DNA of 64,000 nucleotides from Limnanthes douglasii subsp. nivea (lineage: Eukaryota; Streptophyta; Magnoliopsida; Brassicales; Limnanthaceae). The position numbers and the translations under genes were made by a program. Positions 56,482 through 64,000 of the stretch are shown here, piece by piece; position 1 is the first letter of the stretch; every line of letters begins with the position of its first letter. Where the stretch lies: contig JAUPFV010000003.1 in the NCBI GenBank assembly GCA_036936605.1, positions 104,665,278 through 104,729,277 on the forward strand. The letters are read 5' to 3'. The notes beneath the pieces are model-generated. The model was not told the origin of the DNA and did no database searches. It worked only from the letters and a program-made list of their open reading frames with translations.

Positions 56482-59400
56482 ATGAAACGTGGATACCCAG
56501 AAGAATCTAGTTCTCAACCTCAATCCAGATTTAAACGCAACCCAGAAGGTCGGTTTTTTTCTTTTCTTTTCTGTATGTGATTTGAGTTTGATTTCCTATG
56601 AGTTTGGGATATTGCGTTGATAGGGAGTAAGATGAATTTGCTATCTGAACGAGAATTGAATGTTCGAAACTTCTCATAGCTGTATTGGGTTGTTCTTACA
56701 CTTCAGATTTCTAGTTCATAAGCTTAACTTAATGAAAACCAATTAAAAGTGAAACCTTTATCATGTTTCTTTAGTTTCGGGTTAGTTTGGGTCCAAAAGA
56801 AACAAAACCCAGTGAAAAAGGATCAAATTTTAAATGGGAGGAGGAGAATTGGACTTATCAAGCCTGATTTTTTATTTTTTTGTTGGTGTGTTTGGTTTAG
56901 GTGATTCTGAGTTTTTGGAGGAGGAAAGCACTAGGATTTATGCTAGAAAAGTGGCTGACCATTACAGCAGGAGGACTAATCAGACTTTGGAAGAACGAGA
57001 GATGAGTCCGATCATTCACTTGAAGAAACTCAACAATTGGGTTAGTGAAATGAGTTAGTACTATAATCACATTATGTTTATGAATCGTTGTGGTTAATGG
57101 ACTTCCTTGGTGGACAGATCAAAAGTGTTTTAATCCAGCTTTATGCAAAACAAGGAGATGCTGTTCTAGATCTTGCTTGCGGAAAGGTCTTAAAAATTAT
57201 CATGTAGTAACTTTTTGATTTAATAGTTTTTATAATTTTGAATTTACATGAGTTTTATCGGTTTTATGCGTTTTGTGTGTCGACCAGGGTGGTGATCTCA
57301 TTAAATGGGATAAGGCGAGAATTGGGTATTATGTTGGTGTTGATATTGCTGAAGGCTCGGTAAGTTTTCTATATTTTGGTGGTTTACGTTTTTCCTTGTA
57401 TATCAACTTGATTGAATATGTCATAATCGTAGTGTTTCTTGCTGTGAAAGTATTTACGTTAGCTTTTTTCGCATGCGTCATTACTCGTGGGCAGATAGAG
57501 GACTGTCGGACTCGTTATAATGGTGATGCTGATCATAATCAGCGTCGAAAAAGGTTCAGTTTTCCTGCTCGTCTCATATGTGGGGATTGTTTCGAGGTAA
57601 CTGACAACGTCGCATATAACCTTTGATCCTTGTGTCCTGTGATCAAATTAATTTCAAGTTATGAGATTTTAATTGACATGGGCAATATCTCTATCGAGTG
57701 AATAAATATGCAATTCTAAAAGTGGATTTATCACTTGCAAATGTGCTATTTTGTTGTTGATGTCAGGTACGTTTGGACAAAATTCTAGAGGACGATAGAC
57801 CTTTTGATGTATGCAGTTGCCAGGTGTGCGATCTGATTCTTGAAAAGCATTAACATAGCTATTTTACTTAGTTTAAAAGAAATAGTGCAACTACTATTAT
57901 TTAGGAAAGTGCACTCATTCCGGCCTCTTAACACAAATGAAATAAAAAGGAATTTTGTATACCTTTGTAAGACTTAATGCGTTGAATTTTGCAGTTTGCT
58001 ATGCATTATTCCTGGAGCACTGAGGCGCGCGCAAGACAAGCGTTGTCCAATGTATCGGCTTTACTCCGACCAGGAGGCACCTTTATTGGAACAATGCCAG
58101 ATGCAAATGTTATAATACAAAAGCTTAGGGGAGGTATATTATCGTAAAAAGATTTGATCTTTGTTTTAACTATATTTACAACTGTGCTTTCTAGTATACA
58201 GAGTTTAACATACTTATAGACAAGGTAGGTTGCGAGCACCTTAGTAGTTTAACTAGAACTATAGAGTATCAAACTATATGCTAATAGTGTTTCGTTTTAT
58301 ACTAAATCTGCATAAGTTGGCATAATATTGTTATACACCCCAATATAATTTTCTAGGATAAACCCCACTTCCCTTCTAAAATATTTGGTGCTCTATCTGG
58401 AGAGGTTATACCATGTCTTTTCTTTCTAGCATATATGCTAGTTTCATAACTTCAGCCCGACCTGTACAATTTCATCATGTTTTTACATTTCATGTTTAAG
58501 ATAACTTGTGTCTAGATGAAAATTATAGTTTTCAGAATCATAATAGTCAGAAATCTCGAATAAAAGACCTTTTCCAGCTTTTCTTGCAAACAATATGGTG
58601 ATATGTAACTTCTTAGTTGTTCTTTTGAAACTCTTATGACTGTTTCGTATATGCATTTGAAGAACCGATGTTAAATATGAAGAAAAAGAACAAGTAAAAA
58701 AGTTGCGTTTCCGTATAGTAAATTACACTTGTTCATTTGATATTTGCAGCCTAAATAACACCATAGACCAAATCGTCTGATTGCTTTAACAATGAAAATG
58801 GTCTTCTGTTTCACCATTAGATAGATATATATTTCATTCAGAGTACTTGATTAAAGTTTCTTTTGTCACTATGAATATGCAGCGGAAGGATTGAAATTCG
58901 GTAACAGTGTGTACGGCATACAGTTTGATGAAGAGTATTCTGAAAAGGTAATCATTGTCTTTCCCTGTAAGCATACATGATAAAAGGGAATTTTGTTTTA
59001 TTTACATTTATGCTTCACTATAATATTATTTTGATAATGTTTTTATAAAATGCTACAGAGATTCAGAGCTTCTAATCCCTTTGGCATCAAATATCAGTTT
59101 CACCTTGAGGTACCGGATCTTCGCTCACTTATTTTTCTGATGTTTTGTTAGTCATCTGTCATCATAGTTTTTCAGTTCTTGAATGATCTTGCAAAGCTGC
59201 ATATTTTCAATCTATATATGAAACTAGGGTAGGGGCAGCAAGTAACTGTGTATTGGTTGGTTTCTGGCTCGAAAGGTTGGAGCTAACGGTCTAAGTGTCT
59301 GACCCAAAACGCGAAAAATGTTGGTTATGAAAAGACTAATCCTGAACCATACCATAGAACAGCAAAGATCTTTTCTTAATTTCCAAGTAACTGACAAACC

Positions 59401-60196
59401 TAGGTCGTCTGATTTCCTAATACGATTCAACCCGGATTGTCAAATGGGAAAAAGTTATGTCTTGAAGCATTCTAGTATACTATAAAGTCATTATTTTTTG
59501 TATCTACTTGTAGAATGGTATTCATTCCAGTAGATTCTATAACAAAATAATTTGGCGCAGGATGCTGTAGACTGCCCTGAATGGATAGTCCCCTTCAATG
59601 TCTTCAAGGCATTGGCAGCTGAGGTACACAGTTCTGCTCTTTTGCCTTTTGGTATCCCTTTGCTTATTGCATGCATAATGGAGACATGGATCTAACTCAA
59701 TTCATACAAACTATTTATTTTCAGTACGATTTAGAACTAGTCTTTGTGAAGAACTCGCATGAATTTGTGCACGAGTACTTGAAAACTCAGGATTATGTGG
59801 ATCTCATGCGTCGGCTTGGAGCCTTGGGCGATGGTACCCAAGACCAGAGTAAGTCCGGCCATAATTTTATATCTACTTGAATGACGACTATACATTTTTT
59901 TTTGAAACTTAAGGTTGCTGAAAATATTTGTTTTATTTAGACACGTTGTCAGCAGATGAATGGGAAGCGGCGTATCTGTATCTTTCATTTGTCTTGAGGA
60001 AGGTCAGTGTAGCTATGTTTTATCAGTCACTAGAAGTAACATATATGAAATATATTTCGTCTATCTTGATGGTTTGAGATTGATGAACAAACTTGAACAT
60101 ATGCAGCGCGGCCAACGGGACAGTAGAGAAGCAAGTGTAAAACGAGAAAGAGGGAAGATGCATATATCAGGAGATGACATCCTCTTTGTTAACTAG
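56482..60196 (+). CDS. mRNA cap guanine-N7 methyltransferase (plant type 2)
   Basis: Thirteen exons: 56482-56548, 56901-57040, 57118-57186, 57288-57359, 57495-57596, 57767-57823, 57995-58133, 58883-58947, 59059-59109, 59561-59623, 59725-59848, 59941-60002 and 60107-60196. All junctions are GT-AG and the frame is open for 366 residues. The enzyme moves a methyl group from S-adenosylmethionine to N7 of the 5' cap guanosine of nuclear mRNA. Seen: HLKKLNNWIKSVLI, the SAM-binding VLDLACGKGGDLIKW with GVDIAEGS, CQFAMHYSW (cap/guanine pocket), GGTFIGTMPDANVI, YQFHLEDAVDCPEW and a C-terminal EWEAAYLYLSFVLRK. A basic Lys/Arg tail follows. The best match is the plant 'cap guanine-N7 methyltransferase 2' group. 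Convergent with the next gene. Confidence 0.95.
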
Positions 60197-60810
60197 TTGA
60201 AATCGATAACTAGGTTTTTCGGAACACATTACATGCTGTTTGTTACTTAGCTGATCGTATTAGGTTTCTCGAAATGCATTTCTGGGTCGGGTTGGCGCTA
60301 TTCAACCTTTTCGAACCTTCTTGATAATCACTTTTTTCGTTAGATTATTCTTATCAAACGGTTGGTAATAATTCTGGATAACTCCATTGCCTGCTAAAGA
60401 GGGCAGTGTAAAATTTATGAACATGTTATTGTGACATTTATTTGTACCACTATATTGGATGATGTAAGAGTTAGAAATAATGATTGATAGCAATTTTGTT
60501 TAGCTGTGGTATTTATAAGTAAGACACAACCTATAGTTGTTTTTACTTGATAGAAATTGTCTTTCCTTTAAAAAGATTCATAAATACACAGCTCTCTGTG
60601 TTGTGTAGATTTGATAACGCTACTAAGACTATTAATTTGTTGTTTTGTTTATGAAACTAAGCAAAGATAAATTGAAAGGAAACATGCAACTATTAAGGAA
60701 GCAAATTACAATAACTTGTAATATAAGTAATCATCACCGTTACCAAAAGGTTTTAGGTTTTTCTATGTCGACAGATTAATAGAAACCTTCAAAAGCAAGA
60801 AAATGAGTTC
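60197..60810. other. Convergent 3' region
   Basis: 614 bp between two genes that end towards each other. Presumably holds both 3' UTRs. No gene seen. Confidence 0.6.
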
Positions 60811-62609
60811 TCAAGGACGCTTCAGCACAACAACCATAATAACCATCACTGCCAATGCCATGAAGCTATTAGCACCAACATTATCAGTGCTAAAGAAGCC
60901 TTTTGTTTTGCCATCAGGACCTTCCTTACTGTTTGTTCCTGAAAAGAAATCTAGTTTCCCCTGAAGATAGCTATACACGTCTGTAACTATCTCAGACACC
61001 TTAAGCTTGAGATTCTGAAAGAAACTGGAATCTTCAGAGTCCTCGGATTTGGTTTCGTCAGAAGATTCTTCATACATCTTTGGGGATTCATCATCTTGCA
61101 CAACAGGAACTGTAAGAGCTCTTTAATGAGATTTTGCCAGATGAAAATAACAGAAATCTGCAAGAAGCTATTCTTACCAGTCTTGCTGGATTCCAGGAAT
61201 CCTATAAGAGCATCATTTTGCATGATAGCAGTCCAAACATTTGGATCAGACGCAATTGAAGCAACAACAGTCTGGGGACACAAGAATGTGAAATTTGTAT
61301 TAAGTATCAATAATAATAACCCCTAAGAATCATTTAACGGCATTATCCAGGTAGATGAGTCTGGACTGCTATTTGATATAATTTGATTGTGTGCGGAAGT
61401 ATAGCAACATTCTCAATAAAAGTATACAACGTATATGTCAACAGCTAAAGGCCGATTAATCTTAAAATAGTCTTGAGATAACTATATTAATGATGAATTA
61501 TTATTACAAAGAAGAAAGTTGTGAGTTTGAACCTGAGCAGCCGGAGATTCACTTAACATAGTAAATGCCTGCATAGCAGATTTTGTCACCCCAACTTGCC
61601 GGGACTCGCGAGAGATGCTACTCTTATTCTCTGAGAAATCAGCACTAGAATACAACTGAAGGCCAGACACATGACCAATCCCATATCCAGAAGACATAGG
61701 AGATGACAGGTATACACTGAAAATGTCATGATAACTCATTCAATCACAAAGCTTGACAAACAACAACCACATATAACAAGCCAAACAAGAAGATACATAC
61801 GCATGCGTGAAGTTTACATACGCAAACAAGAAGATACATACAGTTCTTAAAATTTAGACATATCATTCCAGTTTTTAGTACCCTTCCAAAGACCCTAAAT
61901 CGGAAACTTAAGATCAAGTTTACCTAGCTGATATAAGAAATCATTTTCATTATCTGACACCGCAGAATTCAATATTTGATTTCATTTAAGACATAAGAGA
62001 GAAGAAGAGCAACATATCTATCTTCAAATCTATATTAAGGATCCATTTTGGAAGAAATTGACAGGATTCTAACAACTGTACTCAGATACACATAAAAGTT
62101 AACATATTTGCAGATATCAGGATCCAATATTGAAGAAATTGGCAGGAATCGGCTATACGCAAACCCTAACATACATAGCAATCATATACGTATTCAATTC
62201 TATAATAATCAAACAAAATATTAAGAGGGGGAAAATCGCACTTATCAATAACATCTTTCAATTCACTAGTGGCATCTTGAGCTTCCTGGAGAGTAGGAAC
62301 ACCGCCAAACACAACTCTAGGCATCTGCTCACCGCCAAAGCCACCACCGACTCTATCAGTCACCACCTCCTCTCCATCAGTGAATTCCCACTCATCGAGC
62401 TCCCACGACGGCCTCTGCACACCCGCCAAGTCGTCGATTTTGGATCGAGTTTCCGACGAGATCGACGCAGACACTTGCTTTGACGCCGTCCGCATCATCG
62501 ATTGTTCCGACGCCGCAGGAACCGACGGGAATCCATTTCGGAATCCGCTATTGACCACTCCGATCCCAGCGGCCTTCGCCGCCGCTCTTATGGCTGCTCC
62601 TCCTCCCAT
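60811..62609 (-). CDS. Conserved-looking plant protein of unknown function, tail-anchored
   Basis: Minus strand, exons 62609-62242, 61716-61533, 61271-61178 and 61109-60811; 314 residues, all junctions GT-AG and in frame. I do not recognise a named family. Visible: an Ala/Gly-rich N-terminus (MGGGAAIRAAAKAAGIGVVN), RPSWELDEWEFTDGEE, PRVVFGGVPTLQEAQDATSE, a Ser-rich middle, an acidic DDESPKMYEESSDETKSEDS stretch, a probable helix (FQNLKLKVSEIVTDVYSYL) and a C-terminal hydrophobic anchor SFMALAVMVIMVVVLKRP. That end suggests a single-pass tail-anchored membrane protein. No catalytic motif seen. The start is the first ATG and begins the conserved-looking block. Confidence 0.82.
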
Positions 62610-63290
62610 GATAATTGATCAAGCGTCCAACGAAAAATAGATAAGATATAGTATATATAATACCACCAGTACTTAGCACCGCCACGCAGTACTCATTTAA
62701 TTTTAATTGACATCTTGTATGGATAATTAGATATTTAGATTAGATATATCGAAACTGAATTCTTCTCGACGAAGTAAGAGAAAATATATATTCTGTAACG
62801 ACACGTTAGTATAATAATTTACGGAGGATCGTTGACCTTTGATTATCCACATAAATCGAGTGATCCGTGTTATAAGATACCGAAATTAAATTAGAAAATA
62901 TCTTTTAGAGTACTCGCGTATTTTATCTGCATACATTATTAATTGTTATATTTTTATTGCTTTGGCTAAATCCGGTTTTTTTTTTTTTAATGGCTAAATC
63001 CGGTCTTGTATCCTTAACTAGTCTCATTTTTAAATATCTTTTATCTATGATTTTTTTTAAAATCATTTGTATAAGTAGATTACAAGGCCGAAGGCATGAG
63101 AACAGAGGTATGCTCCAAGAACCTTTTCTCTTCTTTGATTCTCCGGCGAGGCCATAATCCATTCCTGTTAATCTTGTCGTCGATAGTTCTTCTTCTCTTC
63201 TCTTTTTTCGGTGGTTATCTCTATCACGGAGATAAGAAACAACGTGTTATTTGAACAAAGTTTAAACCTGAGAGCATTCAAAGAAAATCG
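62610..63290. other. Upstream region of the tail-anchored gene and spacer
   Basis: A minus-strand TATA-like TATTATATATAC lies near 62650. The remainder is AT-rich with no gene. Confidence 0.4.
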
Positions 63291-63311
63291 AATCATATTT
63301 TATAGAGTTTA

Positions 63312-64000
63312 TTGAGTTCGTTAAAATTCAAAGGAAACTATCGAACTGTTAACTGGGATTTGCATCATATTCTTATTGAGTTTGAATTAAAGGAAGCCGT
63401 ATGTAGGTTGTGGGCTAGAAGCGTTCAGAAGGTTGGAATTTCAACGATGAGAGTCTTACGTTGGACGCTAGAGTTTCATATCAAGATTGAAAGCCCGATT
63501 GCTATGGTTTGGGTTAAATATGAAAAATCTCTAAGTTTTTATATAATGCACATTTTCTTCATGAACTAGTTGCAACCTTAGGACCTTTACAAAGTTGAGG
63601 TTCAACATGAAAACAAAGCTTTTTAAAATGCAGTTTTTACGTTGATTGAATTAGATGTATCAAGAAAAATATACAATAACATATGAATTGGCTTCAATGT
63701 GAATGATGGTTGCTGGATTTCTGTTAAATACAAGAATCTGCCTTTCTACTGCAGTTTATGCTACCATATGGGACATAATGCGGATGAATGTAAGAAAAAC
63801 TTTACGAATATCAATGTTAGTGATCGTGACAAGCAATACCAGAACATAAAAAATGGTAATCAATCTTCAAAAGGTAAATAAACCAAAGAAAGTGAATTAA
63901 AAACGTCTGATATAAACAATCAAGAAGTTGTTGGCTCCAATTCGGATTTCATTCCTAATGTTAAATCCATAGTGGTTCACAAAAAAAAGAAAAAAGATTA
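63312..64000 (+). pseudogene. LINE ORF1 relic, runs off the window
   Basis: Plus strand. 63340-63569 resembles the DUF4283 region of plant LINE ORF1 (LIEFELKEAVCRLWARS, TMRVLRWTLEFHIKIESPIA). 63699-63881 carries the following zinc knuckle (KYKNLPFYCSLCYHMGHN, then ADECKKN). Stops and frame changes separate the parts. Endonuclease and RT would lie beyond base 64000. Confidence 0.72.

Noticed and set aside
61482..61739. Separate small gene at 61482-61739
   Set aside because: It is exon 2 of the tail-anchored gene plus intron bases.

Overview
The window is nuclear DNA of a flowering plant. It is AT-rich, its genes carry GT-AG introns, and it is crowded with plant transposon families. The host genes are of eudicot type, perhaps asterid; the species cannot be named from the sequence. 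There are no tRNA, rRNA or CRISPR features. All models were read by eye from splice sites and protein motifs.

Host genes: two tandem, same-strand organic cation/carnitine transporter genes of the OCT4 type (5886-8373 and 31541-33227), whose 3' flanks are also related; a mitochondrial RRM protein very like ORRM2 (44165-45563, minus); a 13-exon mRNA cap guanine-N7 methyltransferase (56482-60196, plus); and, convergent with it, a four-exon gene for a tail-anchored protein of unknown function (60811-62609, minus).

Transposon layout: 1-3.7 kb is the inner part of an element with long terminal inverted repeats, holding a broken plant-mobile-domain (PMD) gene and a piece of Tat-type Ty3 pol. A 782-bp hAT-type MITE with a perfect 8-bp target duplication is at 9038-9819. 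From about 10 to 28.4 kb lie a broken PMD (MAIN-like) gene, two small unknown broken genes and a MULE transposase gene with a C-terminal OTU protease domain. That MULE gene is split by a complete Tat-lineage Ty3 retrotransposon (15842-26378, minus) with two 458-bp LTRs and a GGTTT target duplication. A 1.08-kb TIR element lies at 28633-29715. A decayed Copia element (33403-43795, plus) has a second, chimeric minus-strand Copia inside it. Older LINE and Copia relics fill 46-56 kb, and a LINE ORF1 runs off the right end.

The most interesting unit is the Tat element. Gag-protease and Pol are in one frame, separated by a single UAG in a near-match to the tobamovirus-type leaky context. Pol carries two RNase H domains, and the first has lost its usual catalytic aspartate region. 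A spliced gene on the opposite strand, with its own TATA box and a coiled-coil tail, occupies the space between pol and the 3' LTR. Other unusual signals are duplications at the primer binding sites of both Copia elements, a chimeric Copia joined through a primer-binding-site sequence, and a nearly perfect 46-bp hairpin.
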